A stretch of 64,000 bases of DNA from Sclerotiophoma versabilis (lineage: Eukaryota > Ascomycota > Dothideomycetes > Pleosporales > Didymellaceae): assembly GCA_012274445.1 (NCBI GenBank), contig JAAROD010000004.1, positions 992,001 through 1,056,000 on the forward strand. Direction: 5' to 3'. This document shows positions 1-11,331 of this stretch, piece by piece. Numbering within the stretch: position 1 is the first letter of the stretch; each line of letters starts with the position of its first letter. Position numbers and translations under genes: made by a program. Below the pieces are notes generated by a model. That model was given only the letters and a program-made list of their open reading frames with translations. It searched no databases and had not been told where the DNA came from.

Positions 1-329
1 TTGTCCGCAGCAATGCTCAGTAGGCTTGCGTGGACATGAGGGGTAGAGCTGATATTTACTCTTCCCCGCACCCCGTAGCTGCCAGCTAGTCGCCTGGCTG
101 TTCAGCCGCAAGCCATGACAACTGCTATCACGATATAGTACTCTACGGCGCTCCACACGTGCCAAGATACATAAGACTTATGAAACGCGAACAGCGAATG
201 GCAAATGACGCTGTTTCGGAGCGTCACTACCAACCTTGTCCCGCTCCAGCTTTGAATTCAGTAGAGCTGAGAAGCTCACGAATGGATGCGCCATACAACG
301 GGATCTGGCTGCAAGCTGACTGCTCATAC

Positions 330-337
330 TATATAAG
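330..337 (+). promoter_or_regulatory. TATA-like element
   Basis: TATATAAG lies about 90 nt upstream of the ATG at 423, a normal distance for a fungal core promoter. The rest of positions 1-422 shows no convincing gene. This is motif recognition only. Confidence 0.4.
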
Positions 338-422
338 GAGCTGTTGCTATTCGTGTTGTAGGTAGCAAGCAAAGTCCAACAAGACCCTCCATCAGACTCT
401 TCCTCGTCATCCGTCCATCACA

Positions 423-1023
423 ATGTCGTTCCCAACCAAACCTGCCTTTGTCTACTACGGAGCCTGGAGTGACGACACTCGGGCCCATCCAGCTATGAAG
501 TGGATGTGCGTTTCTTGTTTACTCCCATACCTTCCCCTCTGCCCTTCTAAGCCATACTAGGGAACAGTATACCATTTCCTTCGACTCCAAAGCCTCGGAC
601 GAGATCAAGAATAAGTTCATGACCGACGACCACCTCCTGGTCCGCACTACGGGCCAAAGACATCAGGGAGCAGCAGAATCTGTCAGCGTGCTGTACAACG
701 AGATCTATGCGCCCTTTGCAAAGTGGGCTCATATCCCTTACCACATCATCGCGTACGAGGTCGATGACGGGTGGGAGATGATGGGGCTGGCAACCATATA
801 CTGGACTTTGGCTGTGCCCGGCAAGCAGGAGAGTGGTGAAAAGGTGAAGGATGCGGAAGGGAATGAGTGGGATGGAGCGAATCCGGCGGCGTTCAATTTC
901 AGGTACAGAAAGGTTGGCGATGGGATTCGTTTGGCGAAGACGGAAATTGCGGCCGATCCGACGGCGGCGGTAGTGGGCATGTTGAAGAGGGGAATGATGA
1001 AGCCTGAGGATCTGCTCAAGTAG
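423..1023 (+). CDS. Unrecognised small protein, 181 aa
   Basis: Two exons, 423-505 and 561-1023, joined across a 55-nt GT-AG intron that splits a Met codon. The translation runs from MSFPTKPAFVYYGAWSDD to KPEDLLK and totals 181 aa. The N-terminal exon is needed because the downstream open frame has no good start before residue 48. The protein is soluble, with no signal peptide or membrane segment. The pattern of aromatic residues and short charged strands (for example YAPFAKWAHIPYHI followed by WEMMGLATIYW) would suit a small NTF2/SnoaL-like alpha+beta fold, but that is a guess. It is convergent with the EthD gene, 54 nt away. Function is unknown. Confidence 0.7.
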
Positions 1024-1077
1024 GGTCATGGTTCCTTGCTCTTTCAGTTGTTTGAATAGTCCAGATGGGTGGTAGGG

Positions 1078-1512
1078 TCAGTTCACTTTCTCTCCGTGCT
1101 CAATCAACATGTATTCGTCGCCGACCATCATCTTCATCTGGCTGTCGTCCATGAAGTTCTTGTGATCACTGTTAAGTGCGGCGCCGTCCTTGTCATATAA
1201 GAACTTGGCCAGACACAAATAATCCGGGAAGACAAAGGTGCATATTGCATGGTACTCGATCAACTTTGCTTTTCCATGCATGATGTCCTGGATCGTCTTT
1301 CTGTCTCGGTCCAAGTGGTAGGTCAGACTGTAGGTGATAACACCGTGTCTTTGGAGGATTGGGACAGCTTGCTGAGCGTGATTGTTGTTGTAGTAGTCGA
1401 TGAAGTCGGCGTCTGACATGCCTTCTTTCTTCTTAATGTAGATGGTAGCCTTGACGACTTTGCGGAAGCCGGCGGTGTTCGGGTACCCCGCCTCGAAGGC
1501 TTTGGGTACCAT
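1078..1512 (-). CDS. EthD-domain protein, 144 aa
   Basis: This single-exon gene encodes 144 aa from the ATG at 1512-1510. After a short leader the protein shows an EthD / dimeric alpha-beta barrel pattern: a first strand KATIYIKKKEGMSDADFIDYY, the NNHAQQAVP segment, and a C-terminal strand ending MLIEHGEKV. EthD proteins are small dimeric barrels. Some act as accessory or cyclising enzymes in polyketide and pigment routes, others have unknown roles. No polyketide synthase lies in this window, so the substrate cannot be inferred. The family call is likely; the function is open. The gene diverges from the Ste23 gene, with about 440 nt between start codons. Confidence 0.75.
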   Translation of the reverse strand: MVPKAFEAGYPNTAGFRKVVKATIYIKKKEGMSDADFIDYYNNNHAQQAVPILQRHGVITYSLTYHLDRDRKTIQDIMHGKAKLIEYHAICTFVFPDYLCLAKFLYDKDGAALNSDHKNFMDDSQMKMMVGDEYMLIEHGEKVN

Positions 1513-1956
1513 GATGGACGGCTAGGCAGATGGTGATGTCTGAGATTGAAACAGCTACGCAGCGCCGACGAGACTGGCACGGCGATAGACACAGCAGGCT
1601 TAGTGTTAGACTGCCTCCTGAACCGCTTTGGAGGCTCAATGGTCATGTCTAGCCTTACGGCATGGGTGTCTATGATGATATGTAACACTAGGGTGTCTTG
1701 GTGCTCACTGGTACCGAGGAGCCGGGTCGCATATCGATAGTCGATGGCTGCAGCATCTTGCAGGCACACGTCCACTTTCCCTCGCATTCCACGCTTAGAG
1801 ATCGCCAGCCTCATTCACCGCCCTTTGTTGCACTCGTGCGTGCTGGCCCAGATTGCGTGCAACTGATTGGCGTGTACAAGCTACGGTGTTGGGTTGGACA
1901 GCACGCTACAAACGCGCGCGCTGGAAACCGTTCGGCCCCACTGCACTCGTGCGTGG

Positions 1957-4900
1957 ATGAAGACTGCCCAGCATCTGGGGAACCTGTGCCTCGTGCCACA
2001 CGCTCGGTCGCTCCTTCTTGCACGCTGCTCCGCTGTCTGTGAGATTGCGCGATTCACGCCGGCATCTACGTGTTCTGCTGCCGCCACTAGTTTCCACCGT
2101 CTGCCTCACCACCAGCTCTCCACGACTTGCCTCCATACTGCCTCACCGTTTTCCCACTCGGCTCGCCGGCCCTACACAACCTCGAAGACTGCCCGGGTAG
2201 CGCATACAGATACAATGGGGGAGCCACTGGCAAGGGAAGCTGTGCGGGAGCGCATCGAGAACCTGGAGCGGCCACAGCTCGACGATCGCTCATATCGCAT
2301 CATCACACTGCCGAACAAGCTCGAGGTGCTGCTGATCCACGAGGCGGGGAGCGACAAGGCCGCCGCCGCCCTGGACGTCAATGTGGGCAGCTTCAGCGAC
2401 GCAAAGGACATGCCGGGCATCGCCCACGCAGTCGAGCACCTGCTGTTCATGGGCACCGAGAAGTACCCGAAGGAGAACGCATACAACACCTTTCTGACTT
2501 CCCACGGCGGCTACTCGAACGCCTTCACTGCCGCCACCTCGACCAACTACTACTTCGAGCTCTCTTATCAGCCTGCAACAGACGACACAGACCTCGAGTC
2601 CAAGGACGATTCGCCACTATGGGGTGGACTGGACCGCTTCGGTCAGTTCTTCATAGCCCCGCTGTTCCTCGAGGACACGGTCGATCGCGAGATCAAGGCT
2701 GTCGATTCGGAGAACAAGAAGAACCTGCAAAACGACACATGGCGCTTGCACCAGCTGAACAAGGCCCTGGCGAACCCCGAGCATCCATACTGCCACTTCT
2801 CCACTGGAAGCTGGACGACCCTGCACGACGATCCGATTGCACGAGGTGTGAAGATCCGCGACGAGTTCATGAAGTTTCACTCGAAGCACTACTCCGCGAA
2901 CAAGATGAAGCTGGTTGTGTTGGGCCGTGAGAGTCTGGACACATTGGAGCAATGGGTCGAGGACATCTTTGCGCAGGTGCCGAACAAGGACTTGCCCAAG
3001 TCGCGATGGGACATGCCAGTCTACACGGAGAAAGAGTTGCTCACACAGGTTTTCGCGAAGCCTGTTCTGGAGTCCAGGTCTCTGGAACTCCAGTTCCTGT
3101 ACCGCGATGAGGAGGAGTTCTACGAGTCGCACCCATCAAGATATCTCAGCCACCTGCTTGGCCACGAAGGCCCGGGCAGCATCCTTGCGTACATCAAGGA
3201 AAAGGGTTGGGCGAATGGGCTGGGTGCGGGGGGCTCTACATTGTGCCCTGGCTCCGGTTTGTTCAGCGTTAACGTGAAGTTGACAGAGGAAGGCCTGAAG
3301 AACTACCAAGAGATCGCCAAGATCATCTTCCAGTACATTGCCATGATTCGTGAGCAGCCACCCCAGGAATGGGTGGTAGACGAGCAGAAGCGCATTAGCG
3401 AAGTCGAGTTCCGCTTCAAGCAGAAGAGCCCACCCAGCCGAACAGCGAGCGGTTTGGCTGGTGTCATGCAGAAGCCGTATGATCGCACGAAGCTGCTTAG
3501 CGGTCCGGCAGTCATCAGCAAGTTTGATTCCACCCTAATCAGCGAGGCCATGTCGTATTTGCGGCCCGACAACTTCAGGATGACAATCGTTAGCCAGGAT
3601 TTCCCAGGTGACTGGGACCGTAAGGAGAAGTGGTACGGTACTGAGCACAAGGTCGAAAAGATCCCCGAAGATTTCCTCAAGGACATCAGGGAAGCATTCG
3701 AGAGCAAGAGCTGGCCGAAGGAGTTGCACTTCCCCCACCGCAATGAGTTCATTCCGAGCCGGTTGGACGTCGAGAAGAAGGAGGTCGAGGCACCAGCTAA
3801 GGCACCAAAGTTGATCAGGCACGACGACAACGTGCGAATCTGGTGGAAGAAGGATGATCAGTTCTGGGTGCCTAAGGCCAACGTTCACATCTACTTCAAG
3901 ACCCCGATAACATACGTTAGCGCAAGGGTAGTACTCATCTGCACACTCTTTCGTGAGCTTGTCAATGATGCGCTTGTTGAGTATTCATACGATGCCGATA
4001 TTTCAGGCTTAGTATATGATTTCAGCAACCATATCAGCGGTTTGTCGATTACTGTTAGTGGCTATAACGATAAGCTGCACGTACTGCTGGAAAAGGTCCT
4101 TCTTCAAATACGCGACCTCGAGGTGCGCGAAGACCGATTTGCTGTTATTCATGACAGGATGTCGCGCTCGTTGCGCAACTGGGACATCGGGCAGCCATAC
4201 GGTCAGGTCGGCACCTACTCACGCACATTCAAGAGCGAGAGAAGCTTTATGAACGAAGATCTGACAAAAGAGTTGGACAATGTAACAGCTAAGGATGTGC
4301 AGGAGTTCTACCCGCAGATCCTGGCCCAATGCCAGATTGAGGTTTTGGCGCACGGCAATCTGTACAAGGAGGAGGCACTCAAGATCACGGATCAGGTAAT
4401 TGAGATCATGAAGCCAAGACATCTTCCAGCAAGCCAAATCCCTATCCGACGAAGCATCATTTTGCCTCCTGGTAGCAACTTCGTCTACGAGAAACAACTA
4501 CGAGACCCCGCGAATGTCAACCACTGCATCGAGTACAGCTTGTACGCTGGCAACCGATACGACGATGACTTGCGCGCCAAATTGCTTCTTGTCGGACAGA
4601 TGACGGACGAACCATGCTTCAACCAGCTACGAACCATAGAGCAACTTGGCTACGTTGTCTTCTCGAGTGCAGCCTTCCACGACACATGGGCCGGCTACCG
4701 CATCCTTATACAGAGTGAGAAAGACTGCAGATACCTCGAAGGTCGCATTGAAAATTTCTTGAACTCCTTTCAGAAGACACTGCAGGAGATGAATGAAGAA
4801 GACTTTGAGGGCCACAAGAGAGCGATTATCAATAAACGTCTGGCGAAGCTGAAGAACTTGAGTCAAGAAGACAACAGGTTCTGGAATCATATCTACAGCG

Positions 4901-5513
4901 ACTCATATGATTTCCTACAAGGTACGGTGCACTCCTGCAAAGTCCCAACATTGACCCTAATAACTCTCCTCTAGCCGACACCGACGCCGAGCACATTGGC
5001 AAGCTCACTAAAAAGGACCTTACCAACTTCTACGCACACTACCTTTCCACCTCCTCGCCACACCGCGCCAAGCTTTCCGTGCACCTGCAAGCGCAATCCA
5101 AGCCCAAGGAGCCTACTCTTCAAGAGAAGAAAGAAGCCGCCATCGTGGCGCTCAGCGTCATTTTCGGCGAGCACAAGATCGAGGCTGGTACGGAGGACGT
5201 CAAGTCCCGTATCGACGACGTCTCCTCTGCAGAGGCAATCCCCGATGCCGTTTCCGAGTACCTCAGCACCCTGTCTCTTGACAAAGACATCACAGATAAG
5301 ATCCTTGATTCCGCTAAGGCTGCGCTCGGCATCGCGGATGCTGGTCTGCCCGCTGAGCCAGAGGTCAAAGCCGATGCAGCGAGCGCGTCGGGCGCGGGTC
5401 AGCCCGTCCTCATCAAGGATGTGCACGCGTGGAAGGCGGGGATGCAGGTCAGTGCTGGTGTCAAACCGGTCAGGCCGTTGGAGGAGTTTGTTGAGATTGC
5501 AGAGAGGCTTTAG
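1957..5513 (+). CDS. ste23: Ste23 / insulin-degrading enzyme-like M16 metalloprotease
   Basis: Two exons, 1957-4921 and 4975-5513, with a 53-nt GT-AG intron near the 3' end. From the conserved start MGEPLAREAVRER (ATG 2215) the protein has 1081 aa; from the in-frame upstream ATG at 1957 it has 1167 aa. The inverted zinc site HAVEH (H71, E74, H75, short-start numbering) and the downstream ligand in AVDSENKKN (E166) are intact, so an active zinc peptidase is expected. The whole M16 architecture of four homologous domains is present, including the C-terminal inactive half. Family members degrade short peptides, mature a-factor-type pheromones and act in the cytosol or mitochondria. The upstream segment is Arg/Ser/Thr/Ala-rich and ends in SARRPYTTSK, which looks like a mitochondrial presequence cleavage site. 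Which start is used is uncertain. Confidence 0.93.
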
Positions 5514-5762
5514 AAGGGCCTTCGGGATCTCGACAGGAGTGTGTTCCAGTGTGAAGGGGAGAACGGAAAGGGGAGTAGAGTGGATGTACTTCCGGATTGA
5601 GAGCGGCATGATGGAGCGAGGGATCAAAAGCAGGTGCGTGGTAGATGGACGATGGAGCAGAGTTTTGTCGAGCGCAAATATACGAATGTTGCTATCGAGT
5701 CAAACAGCCTCTCGTAACGATTCCCTCAACTTTGCAGCGCGCTCTTCTACCGACCGCCTTAT

Positions 5763-6650
5763 TCACCCCGTATCTTCAATCCCATCTATCCCGAAATTCA
5801 CGTCTAAAGGCAGTCCCAGACTCCATGCTCGCGGAAATGTCATCCCATACCGACTCATCAGCATCCTCAAATCCTTCTCTGTCCCAGGCACAACGTTCAC
5901 AAACACTCTATCCGCCCCACACGGCGGCTCGGAGTGCACGGCGCCCTCGCCATCCCCAACGCGGAAGAACGCCAGCTCACCGTGCCGAGCCTGCACGACG
6001 TCTTCGCCCACAAACGCCGTAGCCAGCCTGCGCCGCACCGCTTCGCCTGTGTCGAAACACCCCGCGCACCGAATCGAAGAGCACACATGGTCCCGCTTTG
6101 CGGCCTCGGTTTTCTTCATCGAGCAGAGCGTGTGTAATGCTGAGGGGTTAGATGAAGGGCGTAGGAAGAGTGTTGAGGGGCCGAGGAGTGTGGTGCATAG
6201 TTTCCATCCTCTTGCATGAGTGTTCTGGGGCGTTGCTTTTCGTCTCTTCGTACGACCGCGCGAGCCAGGTGGTGGTTCGGACGTGCTGGATAGAGGGGAG
6301 AAGAAATCGTCGTCTACGTGCCATCGGGGTATGTCGTATTCGTGAGTGGGTGTTGTGGCGCGCAGGGTTAGCCAGTAGTGCTGGACTCCTGCTGCGGTCA
6401 AGAACTCTTCGAGGAAGGTGAGCAGCGGGATAAGGCGCTGGATCAAGGCTGCTGGGGAAGAGACTACGGCGGAGGACCAGGTGTGTAGTGATGAGGGGAG
6501 GTGGGTTTGCGTGAGGAGCGGACCGCAGTATGTCCATGTTGACGTGTGCTTGATCTTGAAAGGGGGTAAGTCTGGACTTGTGCTGGATACTGGTGTATAG
6601 GACCTGTAGGGGATAAAAGCGTAGGCGCCGTATTGTTCTAGGGGATCCAT
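5763..6650 (-). CDS. Unrecognised protein, about 295 aa
   Basis: A long minus-strand frame ends at 5763. Its first ATG is at 6650-6648 (MDPLEQYGAYAFIPY), giving 295 aa, but the frame is open for another 37 codons upstream and those residues (KLLEVIKISSLPTAWGD) look coding. The upstream frame is closed by a TAG at 6762-6764. The 5' end may therefore be missing an exon, or the gene may be damaged. Visible features are a Ser/Thr/Pro-rich middle and a basic patch (GRGRTKRRK-like) near residue 130. No signal peptide or known domain was recognised. It is convergent with ste23 and shares about 380 nt of upstream DNA with the divergent DUF1279 gene. Confidence 0.55.
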   Translation of the reverse strand: MDPLEQYGAYAFIPYRSYTPVSSTSPDLPPFKIKHTSTWTYCGPLLTQTHLPSSLHTWSSAVVSSPAALIQRLIPLLTFLEEFLTAAGVQHYWLTLRATTPTHEYDIPRWHVDDDFFSPLSSTSEPPPGSRGRTKRRKATPQNTHARGWKLCTTLLGPSTLFLRPSSNPSALHTLCSMKKTEAAKRDHVCSSIRCAGCFDTGEAVRRRLATAFVGEDVVQARHGELAFFRVGDGEGAVHSEPPCGADRVFVNVVPGTEKDLRMLMSRYGMTFPRAWSLGLPLDVNFGIDGIEDTG

Positions 6651-7026
6651 AACTATCTCGAGGGCTTTGACGTGGTAGTTGTCTTGTATGTCCCCCCATG
6701 CAGTTGGCAGGCTCGATATCTTTATCACCTCAAGTAATTTCGCACGTTCCCTGCGCAGGTCCTATGCACGAGCCAAATTCAGGAGAGCCCATCTTGGAGT
6801 GGCCAAAGTCGCAAGTAGTGCGTTGGGCGCCCAAACAGTATTGTTGATGTTCAAGGCGTAGAGGATGAACAAGGATGTTGTAGTGGCGCGTCGACGCGTC
6901 GAAGCCGAGGCGTATAAGGTTTGAACGTCATATATCAACTGAACACTTCAACTTCTATCTTCCACACGCTGCTCATTACGAAGCTGTCTGCAAGCTCAGA
7001 CCGAAGTTCAGACAGCACCGGCCAAT

Positions 7027-7713
7027 ATGCTACAACGCACAGTTCTGAGAGCGACGCAGCGCACGACGCAGAACATCCACAGCTTCCGCCCTCGCCGGTT
7101 CGCAACCCAACCCACACCACCACCCACCTCCGCCTCCCGCATCGACCGCTTCAACCGCCGCCTCCCCAAATTCCTGCACAAATACACCTCCGCCCTCGCC
7201 ACCGCACCCCTCTCACACATCACCTCATTTCTGATCTTGCACGAACTTACCGCCATAATCCCCCTCCTGGGCCTTGCAGCCACGTTCCACTATACGCACT
7301 GGCTGCCCTCTTGGTTCGCTGAAGGTGCATGGGTGCTTGCAGGCGTAGAGCGTTTCGGGAAGTACTTCAAGCGCAAGGGCTGGATTCGCAGTGAGGATGT
7401 TGCCGAGGCGGAGGCGGAGGTGGAATTAAGGCGGAGGGACCGCGTGTGGAATGTGGGAGAGGGCGGGGCGAGAGTGCTCGTTGAGTTTGCAACGGCGTAC
7501 ACCATTACGAAGGCGCTGTTGCCTGTCAGGATTATGTTCAGTGTTTGGGGGACGCCGGGGTTCGCGAGGTGGGCGGTTATTCCGGTGATTAGGAAGTTTA
7601 GGACGGTGTTTGGGAGGGGAAAGAAGCCGGACGTCAAAAGCGCGGCGGGGACTGGCGCTGTGGAAGCTGGTGCGGTGCCGCTGAAGGCTGTCGAGAAAGC
7701 CACGAAGGGATGA
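7027..7713 (+). CDS. DUF1279 (FAM210/Nat2-like) mitochondrial protein, 228 aa
   Basis: Single-exon gene. Residues 1-25 are Arg/Thr-rich without acidic residues and end in RPRRFATQ, a mitochondrial targeting pattern. The DUF1279 core follows: an amphipathic helix before LILHELTAIIPLLGL, one membrane segment (LTAIIPLLGLAATFHY), a charged linker (EDVAEAEAEVELRRRDR), and a second hydrophobic stretch (ATAYTITKALLPVRIMFS). Relatives include yeast Nat2 and animal FAM210 proteins, which are mitochondrial membrane proteins of poorly defined role, FAM210A being linked to mitochondrial translation. A TATA-like GTATAAGG lies about 110 nt upstream. Confidence 0.85.
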   Translation: MLQRTVLRATQRTTQNIHSFRPRRFATQPTPPPTSASRIDRFNRRLPKFLHKYTSALATAPLSHITSFLILHELTAIIPLLGLAATFHYTHWLPSWFAEGAWVLAGVERFGKYFKRKGWIRSEDVAEAEAEVELRRRDRVWNVGEGGARVLVEFATAYTITKALLPVRIMFSVWGTPGFARWAVIPVIRKFRTVFGRGKKPDVKSAAGTGAVEAGAVPLKAVEKATKG

Positions 7714-8024
7714 CAAAAGATAGCTGGACGAGCTGCAGCTAGCTCGAGTGACGGAAGCGCTCCAGATGTCATTTGGAAGCTACTGCAGCCAGGACGTTAT
7801 AGAAGGCAGGTACGATTTGTCCAAGAAGGGCATGTTATGTTACGACCGTAGAAGCTTCAGTAAGTGGTTGCGGGTTTACGTGCATAGGGGAAAAGACAGT
7901 GAGGCATTTGAGGTGAAGGCTCACCATTCCCGCTCGTGGTAGCCCAGTTGTTGGTCGCTTGCTCATCTACTTCACTATGGCCCTGTTGTACCTTCTGACT
8001 CGACGACAAACTCGCAACATCAAC

Positions 8025-9387
8025 ATGTGCTTTGATGACAGAGATAGATACACCACGAGAACCCGCATCCAGAACGGCGTGCATTTCACGGAAGAAGTAG
8101 TTGTGCCTCGCCATCGAAGCACATGGCGCCGCAGGTATGGAGCCTCCTACTACCCTCCAAGGTACTACGCTCGTCCCCCTCGAAGACACTACATGGGCGC
8201 TGCCATGCCGCATCCTGCGCGCTACCCTGCAAACATTGGCTATCCGCGAGCTATGGCTACCACAACGATGGTACCTCGAAACTACGCACATGGCGCCGGT
8301 AGCTACATGTCTGGTGGCCGCGCTCTTATGCCAAGTGCTTACAACATGGTGAGTGCCACATTTTCTTCTGAGTATTGCTTGTCTCTTCTCGCACTTGCCG
8401 TTATGACGCCCTTTGTTCACGTGCACTGGCTCGAATTGGACCTCGAACGCTGTTGGACGGTCTGAATCCTCCTTCACAACACTACACATTGTCTGCCTGC
8501 ATCTCTTCTCACCTGCATTCACCTCGCCTTCGTCCGCACCTTCTTCCACACAGTTTCTCATCTGCATCCCCACACCCCACCACCATCTTCCACTTGCCTC
8601 CACTCGCCGAGCATCTCTCGTCAGTATGGTCATGGAGGGATACCCAAAGCCTCGCCATAACTATGTTTACAATCCTCGGTACGGTCAGCGCGGCGTCCTT
8701 ACCTATGCAGGTCAGCAAGCAAACGGTGCATACCCCTCCGGCGTCGCTGGTGGCGCCATGACCAGCTATGGTTATGGCTACGGCGTTGGAGGCGTGGGTT
8801 ACGCTGGCGCTGCATACCCGGTATACAACAGCTCACCTTATTCCTACCCACACTCTGGCGCTAGTTACTACGGCTCAAGTTATTACCCAAGCTACTCCAC
8901 GTACCCGAGCTACTCCACCTATGGTGGGCTTGGAGGCTACAACAACTACGGGCTCTATGGCTCGATGTACCCACTTGCTAACTTCTATTCTCCATATCAG
9001 AGGTCCTACTACAACACGGTACCAACCTACGGTCATACTGCTTACGTCTATCCGCCTGGTCCGACTACGACGACTACGACCTATCACGTCACCAATAGCC
9101 ATGCACCAGTCACCACTGCACCACCAGCTCCAATGAGGACTGCGTGCGCACACGCTACGACACGCGAAGACATCCAGATGGAGAACCGACGTATTGCGAC
9201 GGAGCGAGGAGCGTACAGTGCCAGGAGGATCAAGCCCGCCGATGCTCTCGACGACGATCCTTTCTGGTGCCGCGAGCGCAACGGCGAGTGGCATTTGAGG
9301 ACCTTCTATCAGATCGAAAACGAATGTTACCCCGGCCAATGGCTGATGGATGCCGAGCTAGGCTTCCTGGTCTTCCATCGCCGCTGA
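8025..9387 (+). CDS. Tyr-rich low-complexity protein, about 358 aa
   Basis: I read two exons. Exon 1 is 8025-8348 (MCFDDRDRYTTRTRIQN) and ends at a perfect GTGAGT donor. Exon 2 carries a Gly/Tyr/Ser-rich tract (repeated YSTYPSYSTYGGLGG-type blocks), a Thr run, and a charged C-terminal module with DPFWCRERNGEWHLRTFY and WLMDAELGFLVFHRR. The frame of exon 2 demands an acceptor at phase 0. The best-looking CAG (8622-8624) is out of frame, so the in-frame AG at 8636-8637 (exon from 8638) is the working choice. An alternative start lies at 7977. It is also possible that these are two genes, the second starting at ATG 8626. No known domain was recognised. Confidence 0.55.
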
Positions 9388-9787
9388 GGCTATCTCTATT
9401 TCGTTCGATGATCGGTGATGCATATTGGATCTCACAATACGATCTACTGCCATATTCATCACTTCGGCTACCTCTACGCTGGCCGTCAAACTGCAACTTG
9501 GCCTCTGCCCGTCATAAAAAATTCATTCCACGGTGCTCCCATTCGACAATACCCAACACTTCAAAGGCCGGCGCTGTCGCCACGAGGGCCTCTCAACGAT
9601 CCATGACCGGCGTCTTGGGGGATTGAGTGCACAGCCTGCTGCATAGTATACTCAACATATTTGCTACACTTGTACACATTCGTTCGTGATGCCATTGGTG
9701 CTTCCTCTTCCGTTTCACATGGCTTGATAGAGTCGAAGCCTAGATCATTGACATCTGTTCGTTGTTCATATCTCCCTTCCTGGCAAT
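9388..9787. other. Convergent intergenic gap
   Basis: About 400 nt between the stop codons of two convergent genes. I see no coding frame, RNA gene or repeat; it probably holds both 3' UTRs. Confidence 0.6.
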
Positions 9788-10283
9788 TCAGTTCTTCTCG
9801 CCCTGAATAGTCGCGACAATCTTCCTCGAGTGTTTCATATCCCTAAACTCCAAATACCAGATACCCTGCCACGTCCCCGTGTTCAGCCTGCCATTCGTAA
9901 TTGGGATAGTCACACTCGCACCCACGAGCGCACTCTTCACATGCGCAGGCATATCATCGCTTCCCTCAGCATCGTGCCTGTATAGGCCCTGGCCTTTCTT
10001 GTCCTCCGGCACGATCCTGTCCAGCGCCGTGCTCATGTCCGCGCGCACATCCTCGTCCCAGTTCTCGTTCAAGCTGAGCGCGCAGGATGTGTGCTGGATG
10101 AAGAGATTCAGGAGCCCGGTTTTGTAGTTCTTGATCTCGGGGAGCTCTTTTAAGATTGTGTCGGTGACCAGGTAGGAGCCGCGGCTGCGCGAGGGTAGAG
10201 TGAACTGTTTCTGGAACCTGCCGGAATTGGGTCAGCAATGTTGCTTCGGTGCTGTGGGGTGGGACTGTAGCATACCAAGACAT
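9788..10283 (-). CDS. YjbQ/UPF0047 family protein, 145 aa
   Basis: Two exons. Exon 1 is only 8 nt (10283-10276, ATGTCTTG), followed by a 58-nt GT-AG intron, and exon 2 is 10217-9788. The spliced protein begins MSWFQKQFTLPSRSRGSY and is 145 aa, the usual family length. Family signatures are intact: LLNLFIQHTSCALSLNENWD, the YRHDAEGSDDMPAHVKSAL block with conserved His and Asp residues, and GTWQGIWYLEFR near the C terminus. Bacterial YjbQ has weak thiamine-phosphate synthase activity and the true role is unsettled. A longer unspliced frame upstream is open by chance; the 8-nt first exon fits the family far better. Confidence 0.9.
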
Positions 10284-11331
10284 AATTGGCGGTGCTGTGC
10301 AGATGTTCGGACTCGAGCAGAGTACTGTGCTGCGGGGTGCTGCGGCGGGAAAGTAGTACGACGCGAGCGAATTATAGGGTGCCCAGAGGATTGAGACAAA
10401 TGTTCCGGGGAAGAGGGAGAGCAGGAAGAAAGTTGCAATCAAGAAGGTGCTTAAAGGGGAGATTGAGGTGCTCTGTTGCGGCATTGAGTCTTTGGAGCCT
10501 CTCAAGTTGCGCGGAAAGAGGCTGATGTCATGGCGGCGCTTGGTGGGGCAGACGCGGGAGGGAAAGTGGAGACGAGTGTTATTGACGATGGAGGATATTA
10601 CTTCCTGAGTTTTCTACTCACTGCAGCTGCTTTCTAAAAACTGCACCGCTGAGCTCCGAGGATGCCAATGATGCCTTCGGTTCAGGTGACACGCGCAGGG
10701 CTGCTGTCAGCACTTGGCGAGTCCTCTAAATCTGCTCACCTTGCACGTCTGCCTGTCCATCAGCACAATCCCAATGTACCAGCAGTTGCTCGATAAGCCC
10801 CGAATCACTTTGTAAATTGTGCCTTTTCTGTGAGATCCGAAGAACCTGTTCACTTTGAGCGGCAGTAAATGAAGCATTTCCAGACCAACCAAAGTTAATA
10901 GTTTGCATGCAGGTGGGGAGCAATACATCTAACCAGATGCTCACTTAAAGGATAGAACCGTGCAACTAATCGATCTCTTTAGCATGGTACGGTTCCGCAC
11001 CTCGTTAGCTACAAACCAGGAGCCTGAGGGATAGCCTTTCCCGAAGGAAATCAAGGAGCAAACAGAGAGGCCTGTACTTCATCGAAGGCACACAGTACCT
11101 GTCAGCCGTCATGAAAAGTGAACGAATCTCAGAACGTGCAAGTTCTACATCTGATACTCAACAGGCCCCAGTCAATCCTAATTTCGCTTGACGCCTCAAA
11201 ACCGTCGTTCAGGGATGACTTACGCCTCTTATGCGCCGTCTTACGGGTACTAAAACAACAGCGGCCGTTAATACCTAGCTACGTGTGTTCACTGTGCCCC
11301 AAAACTAGATTCATTCTATAATGGTCCTCTT
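10284..11331. other. Gene-poor stretch
   Basis: About 1 kb with only short overlapping frames on both strands, none with recognisable protein features. It adjoins the HET ruin and may be part of the same decayed block. Confidence 0.5.

Noticed and set aside
2127..2930. Long plus-strand frame inside ste23
   Set aside because: It overlaps a clear metalloprotease frame and has Arg/Gly-rich, low-quality composition; it is a shadow frame of a GC-rich gene.
9966..10505. 179-codon frame extending the YjbQ gene upstream
   Set aside because: Family length and start MSWFQK are recovered only by the 8-nt first exon; the upstream residues are not conserved-looking.
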